From: Gammaproteobacteria bacterium
GTDB taxonomy: Bacteria; Pseudomonadota; Gammaproteobacteria; Pseudomonadales; Azotimanducaceae
Direction of reading: 5' to 3'
Length of the DNA: 64,000 bases
Assembly: GCA_009846005.1 (NCBI GenBank)
Contig: VXYL01000007.1
Span: 38,174-102,173, forward strand
Shown: piece by piece, positions 44,804-54,350 of the stretch
How positions within the stretch are numbered: the stretch's first letter is position 1
How the letters are laid out: each line of letters opens with the position of its first letter
Notes under the pieces: model-generated
Seen by the model: only the letters and a program-made list of their open reading frames with translations
What the model was told of the DNA's origin: nothing
Databases searched by the model: none
Program-made: the position numbers and the translations under genes

Positions 44804-46747
44804 ATGGTAGGCACCGAAACCCTCACCGATCTGCCGCCGATCCGCGCACGTCGGATTCTGCAGCTAGCCTTCAAGTGCTGGCCGTTCATCCGGCCGTTGA
44901 TCAAGCATCTGTTGATCCTCATCGCTAGTGCGGTGCTTGTTTCCCTGGTCTTGTTTGCCGTCTTCCTGCTCGGCACGGATCTGTTCAACAACAAGATCCT
45001 CGTCGGGGACAAGCTCCAGCCGCTGCAGGCGCAACTGTTGTTCGTGGACGAGTCGTTCGTGCTCGAGGACATCGCCGACAACGTCAACGAGCGCGACCCT
45101 CTGACCGAATCCCAGCGCAAGACCGTCAGGACACGCGTCATGATCTGGGGAGCGGGTCTGCTCGTGGTGTTCGCTCCGAGCATCGGAATCCTCCTGTACT
45201 ACAACATCTGGATCTGGCAGATGATCAACCAGAACCTGCGCGTGGCGATGATCGCCAAGGCGGAGCACCTGTCGTTGAAGTACCACAGCCAGTCCCGGGT
45301 CGGCGATGCCATCTTCCGCATCTACCAAGACAGCGCGACGATAACGAGCCTCATTCAGGAGGCCTTCGTCGGCCCGGCGGCGGCGCTCTACGGCATCGTC
45401 GTGGCGTTGGCTTTCCTGTGCTTCTTCGACCCGTGGATCGCGGTGGCTGCGGTTCTGGCGTTGGTGCCGATGATCCTACTGACGGCTTGTGCCACGCGGC
45501 TCCTGCGCGAACGCGCGCTTGCGAACCGTGTCGCCTTCAGCAAGCTCACCTCAAGAGTGCAGGAAATCATGGTCGCGCTCCGCATCGTCAAGGCGAACAA
45601 GGGCGAAGAGCGGGCTCTTGAGCGTTTCGATCAGGATTCCCATCGTGCCCTGGATGCGGCGTTCACGCTGCGCATGACCATTGCGGTGCTGCAGGTTCTG
45701 GTGACCTCGATCGCCGCCCTCGTGATGATCGGCGCCGAATTCGTGATCGTCTACTGGGTGCTCGGCGAACGGGAGACGTTCCTCGGTGCCGCCGCGGTGA
45801 CGGTGATCGGCTTCGCCGTGTGGAATCTCGGTGCGTTCGAGGACGCCCGCGAGCGACTCGGTGGCGCGTTGTTCGGCGGCACTGGATTGGTTGGCACGTG
45901 GGCCCGCCTCCAAGACCTCTTCATCGGGCTCGAAAGAGCGTTCTACCTGCTGGAACTCGAAGCCGATATTGTCGACCCGGACGAGCCGGTGCGCTTCCCG
46001 ACGCCGGTCGAGTCGGTGACCTGGAAGGACATCCACTTCGCCTACGATCCGGCGCTTCCCGTGCTGCAGGGCGTCGACCTCGTGGCCCGGTCGGGAACGA
46101 TCACGGCGATCGTGGGTGCGAGCGGAGCGGGCAAATCCACGCTGGTGTCGCTGCTGCTGCGACTCTACGACCCGGATCGGGGACACGTCCTGGTCAACGG
46201 CACGGACTTGAGAACGTTCCGCGTCGATGAAATCCGCGAGAGTGCGGCCATCGCCTTGCAGCGCAACGTGCTTTTCGCCGGCACCGTTGCCGACAACATC
46301 GGCTACGCGGCGCGGAGTCCGAAGCGCGCCGACATCGAGGCCGCCGCCCGGGTGGCGTGCGCCGACGGTTTCATCCGGGAACTCGCGAACGGCTACGACA
46401 CTGAACTGGGCGAACGGGGTGGAAAGCTCTCGTCCGGCCAGCGTCAGCGCCTGTCGCTCGCCCGGGCCATCGTCAGGAACACGCCGATCCTCATCCTCGA
46501 CGAGCCGACGGCCGCACTCGATGCGGAGACGGAGCTCGCGGTGATGCGCAACCTCCGGCAGTGGGGGAAGGACAAGGTGGTGTTCCTGATCACCCATCGC
46601 ATGGCCACGATCCGCGATGCGGATCAGGTAGTGTTCCTCGAACAAGGGCGGCCCGTCGAAGTCGGGGATCACGATTCGCTAGTCCGGGCGGACGGTCGCT
46701 ACCGGCTGTTCGCCGACGCGGCGGCGGGAGAGCCGCTCGGTGTCTGA
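44804..46747 (+). CDS. ABC exporter half-transporter (subunit 1)
   Basis: A 647-aa fused permease/ATPase. Six membrane helices (~25-340) include an unusually long periplasmic segment after helix 1 (~60-110). The nucleotide-binding domain has Walker A GASGAGKSTL, signature LSSGQRQRLSLARA and Walker B LILDEPTAALD, with the H-loop ITHRMATIR. It is a type IV (MsbA/MRP-like) exporter. The next ABC gene overlaps it by 8 bp, so the two most likely form a heterodimer. The cargo is unknown. The ATG at 44804 has a weak ribosome-binding site and may be coupled to the tiny ORF before it. Confidence 0.92.
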   Translation: MVGTETLTDLPPIRARRILQLAFKCWPFIRPLIKHLLILIASAVLVSLVLFAVFLLGTDLFNNKILVGDKLQPLQAQLLFVDESFVLEDIADNVNERDPLTESQRKTVRTRVMIWGAGLLVVFAPSIGILLYYNIWIWQMINQNLRVAMIAKAEHLSLKYHSQSRVGDAIFRIYQDSATITSLIQEAFVGPAAALYGIVVALAFLCFFDPWIAVAAVLALVPMILLTACATRLLRERALANRVAFSKLTSRVQEIMVALRIVKANKGEERALERFDQDSHRALDAAFTLRMTIAVLQVLVTSIAALVMIGAEFVIVYWVLGERETFLGAAAVTVIGFAVWNLGAFEDARERLGGALFGGTGLVGTWARLQDLFIGLERAFYLLELEADIVDPDEPVRFPTPVESVTWKDIHFAYDPALPVLQGVDLVARSGTITAIVGASGAGKSTLVSLLLRLYDPDRGHVLVNGTDLRTFRVDEIRESAAIALQRNVLFAGTVADNIGYAARSPKRADIEAAARVACADGFIRELANGYDTELGERGGKLSSGQRQRLSLARAIVRNTPILILDEPTAALDAETELAVMRNLRQWGKDKVVFLITHRMATIRDADQVVFLEQGRPVEVGDHDSLVRADGRYRLFADAAAGEPLGV

Positions 46748-48767
46748 AGCAGCCGCGCCGACCGAGACCGGCAACGTCGTTGACCGGTTTGTCGGCGAGC
46801 ACCACCACGATGACCGCATCGACGTCGATACGGAGATAACCTCCGCAGAGGCATTGAAGCTGCTTTGGCGGTGTCTTGGATTGCTCGGCGAGGCGAAAGC
46901 ACTGTTCGCCGCGAAGTTCGCGCTTCAGACGGGCACCTTGTTCTTCCAGCTGTTCACGCCGTGGATCGCGAAGATCGTGATCGACAACGTGATCCTTCAG
47001 GAGCCCATCGGCGGAACGGACGTGCCGTACCCGCCGTTCATACAGCCGATCGTGGCCTTCCTCGATGGAATGACGCCGCTCGAGATCATGTTCGCCGTTG
47101 CCATGGGCTACCTGGCGGGCCTCATTCTCGTCGGGATGCGAGCCGGGGATGGAATCGAGGTGAGTCTGTTCGGCAGCTCGTTGACCGGCCAGGACGAGAC
47201 GGCCAGCGCCGAGAACAAGATCAGCGGCTCGTACAGCGAATCGGGCGGGGCGTGGGGGCTCGCGGAGTACGCGATCGGCGTGCGGCTGAACCAGCGCCTT
47301 GCCAACCACTTGAGGACCCGACTGTTCCGGCGTCTCACCCGGCTGCCGATGGCGGTGCTCGCCGAGAAACGTACGGGTGACTCGCTCTACCGCGTGCTCT
47401 ACGACACCGCGAGCATTCCCTGGGGCGCTCTGGATCCGACCCTGACCCTTGGAACCACCATCCTCACCGGCCTGGTGAACATGTACCTCATCCAGTACTC
47501 GTACGAGGCCACCGCGCCTCAGCTCGTCTGGCTCGCTTGGGCGACGTTGCCGCTGGTGTTCGCGGTGACGTTCCCGGCGTCAAAGCTGATGCGCCGCATC
47601 AACCAGACCAAGCGTTCGGCGGGTTCGGCCACCACCAACGCCATGGAGGAGACGGTGGGCAGCATCGACGCGGTGCAGAGTCTCGGTGGCATGCGCGCCG
47701 AAGCGCAGAAGTTCGCGACGCGAAGCCTCGAGTCGTACTTCAGGGAACGGGTTGCGCTGGTCCTCGGCCTCGTGCTCTTCATCGGTGCAGCGGTTGCCGT
47801 AACCGGCATTGCGCTTTGGGTGGTGATCATCGTCACCGACGGCATCATCGAGGGGAGCATGTCGCCGGGTGACTTCGGCGTCCTGTTCGGCATGTTCTTC
47901 GGGATCGTCTTCGTGCCCATCGAGATCGGCTCGTTCTGGCTCAATCTGCAGACCAAGCTGGCACCGGCGCGGCGCATCTTCTTCTTCATCGACTACGCGT
48001 CCGACGACGACCGAACCGGAGGTCGCCGCATAACGACCATCGCCCAGCGCGTCGAGATCGATCAAGTGGACTATGTGCACCCGGATGGTCGACCCGCCCT
48101 TTCGGGTGTTTCGCTGGAGATGCGCGTGGGCGAGATCGTCGCCATCGTCGGCCCGTCGGGTGCGGGGAAAACGACCCTCGGCTCCCTGATTCCCGGTTTC
48201 CTCAACCCGACGCGGGGGCGCGTGCTGATCGATGGACGAGACCTGGCCTCGCTCGACATCGACAGCGTGCGCAGCCATGTCGCCTACGTCTTCCAGGAGC
48301 ACCTCCTGCTTGCCGAGAGCATCCGCGAGAACCTTCAGTTGGCCAACGCCGCCGCTACCGAGGAGGACATGCTGCGCGCATTGGAACTCGCCGGGTGCAT
48401 GTCCTTCGTGCGCGAGATGTCGGAGGGCATCGACACCGCGCTGGGCTTGTCCGGCAACACGCTGTCGGTGGGCCAGCAGCAACGCCTGTGCATCGCCCGG
48501 GGCTTGGTGCGGGATGCCAAGGTCCTCATTCTCGACGAGCCAACCTCGGCGTTGGATCCCGAAACGGAGCAGGAGTTATTCGACTCGCTCGACCGGATTG
48601 CCGAGGACAGGCTGCTCGTGGTCATCGCGCACCGACTCTCGACAATCCGCCGAGCGGACAAGATCGCCTTCCTTGACGACGGCGTGCTCCTCGAGATCGG
48701 CAGCCACGACGAGTTGATGCAACGCGAGGACGGGGCGTACCGGCGCTTCGTGGAACTGCCGTCGTAA
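46740..48767 (+). CDS. ABC exporter half-transporter (subunit 2)
   Basis: A 675-aa partner of the preceding gene, starting at GTG 46740 inside its 3' end. Its N-terminus is His/Asp-rich (VGEHHHDDRIDVDTE), followed by six membrane helices with a long insertion after helix 2 (SLFGSSLTGQDETASAENKI). The nucleotide-binding domain has GPSGAGKTTLG, LSVGQQQRLCIARG, LILDEPTSALD and IAHRLSTIR. Both halves keep the Walker B glutamate-type DEPT, so neither site looks degenerate. No export substrate gene is adjacent. Confidence 0.92.
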   Translation: MSEAAAPTETGNVVDRFVGEHHHDDRIDVDTEITSAEALKLLWRCLGLLGEAKALFAAKFALQTGTLFFQLFTPWIAKIVIDNVILQEPIGGTDVPYPPFIQPIVAFLDGMTPLEIMFAVAMGYLAGLILVGMRAGDGIEVSLFGSSLTGQDETASAENKISGSYSESGGAWGLAEYAIGVRLNQRLANHLRTRLFRRLTRLPMAVLAEKRTGDSLYRVLYDTASIPWGALDPTLTLGTTILTGLVNMYLIQYSYEATAPQLVWLAWATLPLVFAVTFPASKLMRRINQTKRSAGSATTNAMEETVGSIDAVQSLGGMRAEAQKFATRSLESYFRERVALVLGLVLFIGAAVAVTGIALWVVIIVTDGIIEGSMSPGDFGVLFGMFFGIVFVPIEIGSFWLNLQTKLAPARRIFFFIDYASDDDRTGGRRITTIAQRVEIDQVDYVHPDGRPALSGVSLEMRVGEIVAIVGPSGAGKTTLGSLIPGFLNPTRGRVLIDGRDLASLDIDSVRSHVAYVFQEHLLLAESIRENLQLANAAATEEDMLRALELAGCMSFVREMSEGIDTALGLSGNTLSVGQQQRLCIARGLVRDAKVLILDEPTSALDPETEQELFDSLDRIAEDRLLVVIAHRLSTIRRADKIAFLDDGVLLEIGSHDELMQREDGAYRRFVELPS

Positions 48768-48810
48768 CGGCCGGGGTCGTCGATGGGCTTTCGCGAACGC
48801 GCCCGGATTG

Positions 48811-48886
48811 CGGGACGGGACAAGCCCGTCCCCTACGGTTCGTCCGCGAGACGCAGCGTCGTAGGGGCGACCCTTGTGGTCGCCCG
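48811..48886. repeat. Pair of CCCCTAC/GTAGGGG repeats
   Basis: Back-to-back copies at 48811-48837 (ending CCCGTCCCCTAC) and 48860-48886 (GTAGGGGCGACCC subtype). They lie just after the ABC exporter; the rest of the ~300-bp gap shows no gene. Confidence 0.85.
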
Positions 48887-49074
48887 TGCCGGATGTGCCG
48901 CATCCCCTTGGCACCGCGACTGGACGAGCCTAGGAACATACCAGTCCCCTACGTCCGTGCACACCCGTACGATAGCCAGGCTCGGGCAAACGCACACGCT
49001 TGTGCGAATACCCTAACCCTTTGTATGTGTTACACTTTTTTATCTTGGCAGAGCAACGGCAACGGGAGGTAGAC

Positions 49075-50145
49075 GTGGCCGAGGTTCAACTGTCGCCGGG
49101 GTCGGAGCGCCCTGGCCATGCGATCTACTCCGGCCCGTTCGAGAGGGACGCCGTGTTGGAGTATGCCATTCGCTACGACGGTCCCGAGGATCCCGACTTC
49201 CCCGGCTGCGTCCCGATTCCCATGACCGCCGAGCAGTTCCAGGACTACGACGGCGGCGTCGAGTACTGGAGCCGCGAGCAAGCCATGGCCTGGGTTCTGC
49301 GCGAGGGCGGACCCGACCACGAGAACCCCGGCGGCCACCTGCCGGCATTGCTGACGCGGGTCGCGTTGGAGCGCGGTTCGCCGATCCGCTGCTGGGGCGC
49401 GCTGCGCATGGTGGTCGTCGACGGCGCCGGACGGCCAAGCGAGGCCATGCACCCGGACCAATCCGTCTACCTGCGTCCCGACGTCTGGACGCCGAGTGGT
49501 CGCGCAACCGTGATCGGTCGCGATCCGCGACCCGACGTCGTTCTGGAGGTCGACCACACAACGGATGTGCGCCGTAGGAAACTCGGTATCTATCGACGGT
49601 GGGGGCTTCCCGAGGTCTGGGTGGAGACGCCGGACGCCCCGTCGCCGAGCCGTCCGCGAGGCGTCGTCCCCGGACTCTCGATCTATGTCCTTGAGGACGA
49701 CGACTACCGAAAAAAGCCTGTGAGCGCGGCCCTGCCCGGATGGAAAGCGCACGAGATGCACCTTGCGCTGAACGAACCGTCGTCGTCGCCGCAGACAATC
49801 GGACATCTGGTGCGCGTCGGTCGAAGACTGGGCGACCTCGATGGCACCGGCCCGATCAACGACACGCAGATTGCGGGTTATATGCGACGCGCCCACGGCG
49901 TGGGCCAACGAACGGGTTTCGCCCGCGGACGCGAACAGGGTCTTGCCGAGGGATTGGCCGCCGGGCGCCGTCAAGCTCTGGTGTGCACAGCGGTCGAAGT
50001 CCTGCGTGTGCGCGGCATTGCGTTGTCGGAGGATGCCGAGCGGCGCTTGGCCGCGACGACGGCCAGCCGGGAGACGCTGCTGGCCGCTGCCGCAGGCTGT
50101 TCGACCGAAGCCGACTTCTGGGCACGGTTGGCATCCGGCGACTGA
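49075..50145 (+). CDS. Uma2-family (DUF820) putative PD-(D/E)xK nuclease
   Basis: A 356-aa protein. The central region matches Uma2: DQSVYLRPDVW, RPDVVLEVDHTTDVRRRKLGIYRRWGLPEVWVETPD, with the acidic pair and downstream Lys of a PD-(D/E)xK site. The C-terminus has a Gly/Arg/Glu repeat (GFARGREQGLAEGLAAGRRQ) common on such proteins. The family is expanded in bacteria with many mobile sequences, but its role is unsettled. GTG 49075 follows a strong GGGAGG ribosome-binding site, so I prefer it to the upstream frame opening at 49000. The gene stands alone between repeat clusters. Confidence 0.75.
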   Translation: MAEVQLSPGSERPGHAIYSGPFERDAVLEYAIRYDGPEDPDFPGCVPIPMTAEQFQDYDGGVEYWSREQAMAWVLREGGPDHENPGGHLPALLTRVALERGSPIRCWGALRMVVVDGAGRPSEAMHPDQSVYLRPDVWTPSGRATVIGRDPRPDVVLEVDHTTDVRRRKLGIYRRWGLPEVWVETPDAPSPSRPRGVVPGLSIYVLEDDDYRKKPVSAALPGWKAHEMHLALNEPSSSPQTIGHLVRVGRRLGDLDGTGPINDTQIAGYMRRAHGVGQRTGFARGREQGLAEGLAAGRRQALVCTAVEVLRVRGIALSEDAERRLAATTASRETLLAAAAGCSTEADFWARLASGD

Positions 50146-50182
50146 GAGGCCCAGTGCGTGTGAGGCGGGGCGCGACGCCATC

Positions 50183-50254
50183 GTAGGGGCGACCCTTGTG
50201 GTCGCCCGCGCTTCCCGGTTGCCTAGGACGGGACGGGACAAGCCCGTCCCCTAC
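50183..50254. repeat. Pair of GTAGGGG/CCCCTAC repeats abutting the PQQ dehydrogenase
   Basis: Copies at 50183-50208 (GTAGGGGCGACCC subtype) and 50227-50254 (ending CCCGTCCCCTAC). The second overlaps the dehydrogenase stop codon on the minus strand. Confidence 0.85.
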
Positions 50255-52251
50255 GGTCGCTCCGAAACGGTCGATGTGTCCTTGGGCAGCGCGAACGCCA
50301 CCAGCTCACCGTCTCCGCGGCGGCCGCCGCCTGCCGCCGCGATGTATTGGCGACCCTTGTGCATGTAGGTCATCAGGGCGCCGTGGAGGCGGATATCGAC
50401 GTCCACTTCGCCTAGGAGTTCGCCGGTCGTCTTGTCGAACGCGCGCAGGAACGTTCCCTGTGCCCGCCGGCCAAGTTCGCCCCGTTTGGACAGATAGCCG
50501 ATGAGCAGTGTCTTGGTGAGCAGGATACCGCCTTCCGCCACCACATCACCGTAGGGGGTGCCCAGCGGGCCGAGGTTCAAGTCCTTGATCGCGGGATGGT
50601 TGGTTGGGCCGTTGCCGAACGGGATCTGCCAGACGTGCTCGCCGGTGTTCAGATCGATTGCGGTGATGCGTCGATACGGGGGCTTTACGATGGGCAACCC
50701 CTGCGGCCCCCGGGTTCCCTGGTAGGCGATGACGTAGTCCCAGTCGGAGGTGCCGGGCTCGGTCGGCACCACGGCCATGCCGATCGGGTTCGTCTGCGAC
50801 TCGACGTAGAGGATGCCGGTTTCGGGGTCGACGGACGCACCGGGGAAGTTCGCGCCGCCGGCTGCGCCCGGGACAACGATGGTGCCGAGCTTTCCGCCGG
50901 CACCCTTGACGATGGGGGGCGTGAAGATCGGGCCGAGCCGGTAGCCAGCAGCGATCTCGATGGCTTCGGCCTTCAGTTCCGGGGTGAAGTCGATGAGATC
51001 GTCCTCGGTGATACCCAGGCGTTCGAAGGGCGGCGGCTTCGTCGGATGCGGTTGGGTCGGGTACGTCTTCTCGCCGGGAACGTCGCTCTGCGGCACCGGG
51101 CGTTCCTCGATCGGCCACACCGGTTTGCCCGTCACGCGGTCGAAGACGTAGGTGAAGCCGGTCTTGGACACCTGCGCTACGGCCTTGATCGGTTTGCCCG
51201 CAACCACGATATCGACCAGATTGGGAGCGGAGGCGACGTCGTAGTCCCAGACCCCGTGGTGGACGGTCTGGAAATGCCAGACGCGCCTGCCGGAAGCCGC
51301 GTCGAGGCAGAGAATGCTCTCGGCGTAGACGTTGGCGCCGGGTCGTCTGCCGCCCCAGTAGTCGTTGGTCGGCGTCGAGGTCGGCAGGTAGACCAGGCCC
51401 AACTCGTCGTCGCCCGCCAGCATCGACCAGGCGTTGGTATTGCCGGCCTTCTTCCAAGAATCGTTCTCCCAGGTCTCGACGAAAGGTTCCCCTTCCCTCG
51501 GGATCGTGTGGAAGCGCCACTTGAACTCACCGGTCCGGGCGTCGTAGGCGCGTATATGTCCCGGCGGGCTGTTGTTGTGCATGCCGTAGTCGAAGATCTT
51601 CGAGCCGACGACCACGGTGTCGGCGACGACGATGGGCGGCGCACCGTGGGTGATGTTGTTGATCTCGTAGTCGCCGGGACCGAGGTCCATGGCGAGATCG
51701 ACGATGCCGTTGTCGCCGAAGTTGGGGTCGGGTTTTCCGGTCGCGATGTCGATGGAGACCAGTTGCTTGCCGAGTGTCGCGACGAAAATGCGTTCGACCT
51801 TGCCGTCGGTCCAGTACTCGATGCCGCGGGTCTGCAGCGGCTGCATGTTGGGTTGGCCCTTGGCGTAGCTCTTGGGGTCGTAGAGCCATAGCTGCTGCCC
51901 GGTGGCGGGGTCGAGGGCCGCTACCTGGCCGTGGGAGGTAACGGCAAATACCCGCCCACCGACCATGAGCGGCGTGGCACGGTAGTCGCCTGTGTAGTAG
52001 CGGCCGCCATCGCCGTAAGGGATGTCCTGGTCGGCCGATTTCCACCGCCAGGCGACTTGGAGCGTCGAGAAGTTCCCGGCATCGATCTGGGTCAGGGGCG
52101 AGTACTTCGTTGAAGCGTGGTCGCCGCCGTGGTGGCGCCATTCGCCACCTGCAGTTCCGTCGGCGGCGACGGTCGACAGTGCCGCGCCGACGACCGCGGC
52201 GAAGCAGACACGAGTGATTAGCGGCGCTACACGCCGGTCGACATTGTGCAT
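50251..52251 (-). CDS. PQQ-dependent dehydrogenase (quinoprotein, beta-propeller)
   Basis: A 666-aa exported quinoprotein with a signal peptide (ITRVCFAAVVGAALSTVAAD). The propeller starts WRHHGGDHASTKYSPLTQI and continues with repeated Trp-docking-type segments (AALDPATGQQLWLYDPKSY, ALDAASGRRVWHFQTVHHGV, AIDLNTGEHVWQIPFGNG). It resembles the glucose/alcohol quinoprotein group, contains no CxxCH haem domain, and would pass electrons to a separate carrier. The substrate is undetermined. The last codons are CCG TAG, the TAG lying in a repeat. PQQ synthesis genes are not in the window. Confidence 0.9.
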   Translation of the reverse strand: MHNVDRRVAPLITRVCFAAVVGAALSTVAADGTAGGEWRHHGGDHASTKYSPLTQIDAGNFSTLQVAWRWKSADQDIPYGDGGRYYTGDYRATPLMVGGRVFAVTSHGQVAALDPATGQQLWLYDPKSYAKGQPNMQPLQTRGIEYWTDGKVERIFVATLGKQLVSIDIATGKPDPNFGDNGIVDLAMDLGPGDYEINNITHGAPPIVVADTVVVGSKIFDYGMHNNSPPGHIRAYDARTGEFKWRFHTIPREGEPFVETWENDSWKKAGNTNAWSMLAGDDELGLVYLPTSTPTNDYWGGRRPGANVYAESILCLDAASGRRVWHFQTVHHGVWDYDVASAPNLVDIVVAGKPIKAVAQVSKTGFTYVFDRVTGKPVWPIEERPVPQSDVPGEKTYPTQPHPTKPPPFERLGITEDDLIDFTPELKAEAIEIAAGYRLGPIFTPPIVKGAGGKLGTIVVPGAAGGANFPGASVDPETGILYVESQTNPIGMAVVPTEPGTSDWDYVIAYQGTRGPQGLPIVKPPYRRITAIDLNTGEHVWQIPFGNGPTNHPAIKDLNLGPLGTPYGDVVAEGGILLTKTLLIGYLSKRGELGRRAQGTFLRAFDKTTGELLGEVDVDIRLHGALMTYMHKGRQYIAAAGGGRRGDGELVAFALPKDTSTVSERP

Positions 52252-52369
52252 AGAAGCCCCGATCCCCGCGTCCTTTGAGTGTGGCCCTATACGCTGCCTG
52301 ATGCCAGTCCGGGGTCCGTTGCCATGGCGCCGACACGCGCGGTCGGGAGAACGGGGACGCGTTTCGGCT

Positions 52370-54274
52370 TCAGCGATAGATGTGGATGGATTGGGGCTCC
52401 GTTCCCAACAATTCGCCGTACGGCTCGGCGCGTTTCGGATCGACCCGCCTAAGGCGCATGTACAAGGTGGCTGCCGCCCGACGACGTGCCCCGTCGCTGG
52501 CTAAACGGTCGTAGAGTCGCTCGGCGAGGTCGAGGTCCCTAAACACCGTTTGCTGCAGGACGCCTTCAATCGCACCGTCGCGGTCGGACGAAGGAACTTG
52601 GTCGAGAAGGGCCGTTGCGGCCTCGGGAGCGGATCGCGACCAGGCGTGGAACGCGGTCCGGTACAGATTCTGGCTCATGGGTGCGTCCATGCGGGGAATC
52701 GCACGGATTGCGGCCAGAGGGTCGGAGGTCGTCCAAGTCGAGATCAACTGTGATCCGGCGGCTTGTCGGACGCCGGAATCCCGTATGCGGTTGATCGTTC
52801 GCAAGGCGGACTCCGGGGACTGTGCGGCTAGCCGTCGGACGACCATGGAGACCGCGCGGCGTTGGGCTTCCTCGGACTGGTCCTGCAACCACTCAAAGGC
52901 TTCCTCGGGGTCCGCTTCGGCATAGCGTTGAGCCACGACGGCGACGGTGGCGGGCGTCTTGTCTTCGGACGCGTCCAACCATGCTGCTGCGGCCCGTGGG
53001 TGCTTCTGCCCCCAGACTCCGAGAACGCTCTCGATTGTTGTTGAACGGTCAGTACCGTCGAGTTCGTTGGTAAAGGTCAGGGCACGCAAAGGGTCCGTTT
53101 GCCCTAGGTCGGCCAACGCTGTGGACAGCATCGCGGTACGCACACGGGAGGGCTCTTGGGCTCGAACCCATTCGAATGCGGCTCTGGGGTCGTTCCCCGC
53201 CCAGGAGCCGATGAGCGAGACCCCGACTCTTCCCATCAGGCGGGCTACGTTGTCCATCCCCGCGAGTGCGTCGAGGGCTGCCACGGGGTCGGTTCGTCCC
53301 CAAGTGTGAAGTACACCCTCTGCGACCATGTCTCGGCGACCGGGTTCGAGCGTCTCGGCGAGTTCGAACATTTGCCGCGGCGAGTGGCTTGCGACCATTC
53401 CAGCGACTAGCCTGAGCGGATCGTCTTGGCCTGACGATGGCTGAGCGATCGCCCATTGCAGTGCGGCATCCGGGTCTTGACGTACCCAACGATTCAGCAG
53501 CTCGTTTTGCCAGGGATCCTTCTGCGGCCCGACCATGGATGCGACGGCTGACAGTGCAGCGGAAGGGTCGGTTTCGAACCAAGTATTGGCAACGCTGTAG
53601 AGCATTTCGAGCTTGTCGCCGCCTTCCTCGAGCGCCAACGCCGTTTGCCAAGCCCCGGTAGGGTCACTCTTGGCTTGACTGATCGCTTGGAGTTGTCGCA
53701 AGTAGGGTTCGAGCCCGAATCGCTTAGCGACTTCCTCCTTGCGAGCATCACTCATACCGTCCAAGTCGAGAATATCCCTGACCGATGGCAGCGGCTTGTC
53801 GAATGTGTCGAGGAAGGCCAGGGCCGCGTCGAGATCGACGCTCGCGACCATCGACACGGTGGTCCGGACTAGAGTCTGTTGGTCGCGTTCTTCGTCGGGA
53901 AGACGATCTAAGGCCGCGCGAGGGTCAAGCTGAACATATCGGGAGTAGATGACCTGCTTGACGCGCCCCGGTTCGGTCAAATCGCTGGCCTCTTCGAGCA
54001 GGGCCTCCAACGTGCCGACATCGGCCGATAGCAGTCGAGCGTACAGTGCAGCGCTTCGTTCGAACTCGCTTGGCAGGGATTGGATGTTGGCCAATGACTT
54101 GGCCTGCGACCTAGGCGTTTGGGGTCGAGTCGGCGACGCAGCGTTCGGTGATGTCTCGACGATCGGGGACGCGGGGGGGATGGATTCGGGTTCTACCGTG
54201 AGATTCGTGACCAATACCACGACGCCCGCCCCAAAACCGAGCCCAATGATGAATGCGACGATCAACCTGGCCAC
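52370..54274 (-). CDS. Membrane-anchored alpha-helical repeat protein, unknown function
   Basis: A 634-aa protein from GTG 54274. One N-terminal membrane helix (LIVAFIIGLGFGAGVVVLV) and a Pro/Ser-rich linker (~30-60) precede about ten degenerate repeats of ~35 residues. Each repeat shows a W-x3-DP-x-AA core: WVRQDPDAALQWA, WGRTDPVAALDAL, WAGNDPRAAFEWV, WGQKHPRAAAAWL, WTTSDPLAAIRAI, WSRSAPEAATALL. The pattern suggests a TPR/Sel1-like solenoid in the periplasm, probably a protein-interaction scaffold. I know no named family for it. It is divergent from the first sulfatase (77-bp gap). Confidence 0.72.
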   Translation of the reverse strand: MARLIVAFIIGLGFGAGVVVLVTNLTVEPESIPPASPIVETSPNAASPTRPQTPRSQAKSLANIQSLPSEFERSAALYARLLSADVGTLEALLEEASDLTEPGRVKQVIYSRYVQLDPRAALDRLPDEERDQQTLVRTTVSMVASVDLDAALAFLDTFDKPLPSVRDILDLDGMSDARKEEVAKRFGLEPYLRQLQAISQAKSDPTGAWQTALALEEGGDKLEMLYSVANTWFETDPSAALSAVASMVGPQKDPWQNELLNRWVRQDPDAALQWAIAQPSSGQDDPLRLVAGMVASHSPRQMFELAETLEPGRRDMVAEGVLHTWGRTDPVAALDALAGMDNVARLMGRVGVSLIGSWAGNDPRAAFEWVRAQEPSRVRTAMLSTALADLGQTDPLRALTFTNELDGTDRSTTIESVLGVWGQKHPRAAAAWLDASEDKTPATVAVVAQRYAEADPEEAFEWLQDQSEEAQRRAVSMVVRRLAAQSPESALRTINRIRDSGVRQAAGSQLISTWTTSDPLAAIRAIPRMDAPMSQNLYRTAFHAWSRSAPEAATALLDQVPSSDRDGAIEGVLQQTVFRDLDLAERLYDRLASDGARRRAAATLYMRLRRVDPKRAEPYGELLGTEPQSIHIYR

Positions 54275-54350
54275 AACCGACGCCCTGCATACTTACTTCA
54301 CGGTATCCTACTGCCGTGATCCAACCTGCGCACGCCGACGTGGTGGTGAT

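Noticed and set aside
48811..50254. Palindromic repeats considered as a CRISPR or integron attachment array
   Set aside because: Copies are irregularly spaced, few per site, shared by many distant intergenic regions, and no cas or integrase gene is present.
52252..52369. Small gene between the PQQ dehydrogenase and the repeat protein
   Set aside because: Only about 118 bp with no ORF of interest; probably leader sequence of the dehydrogenase.
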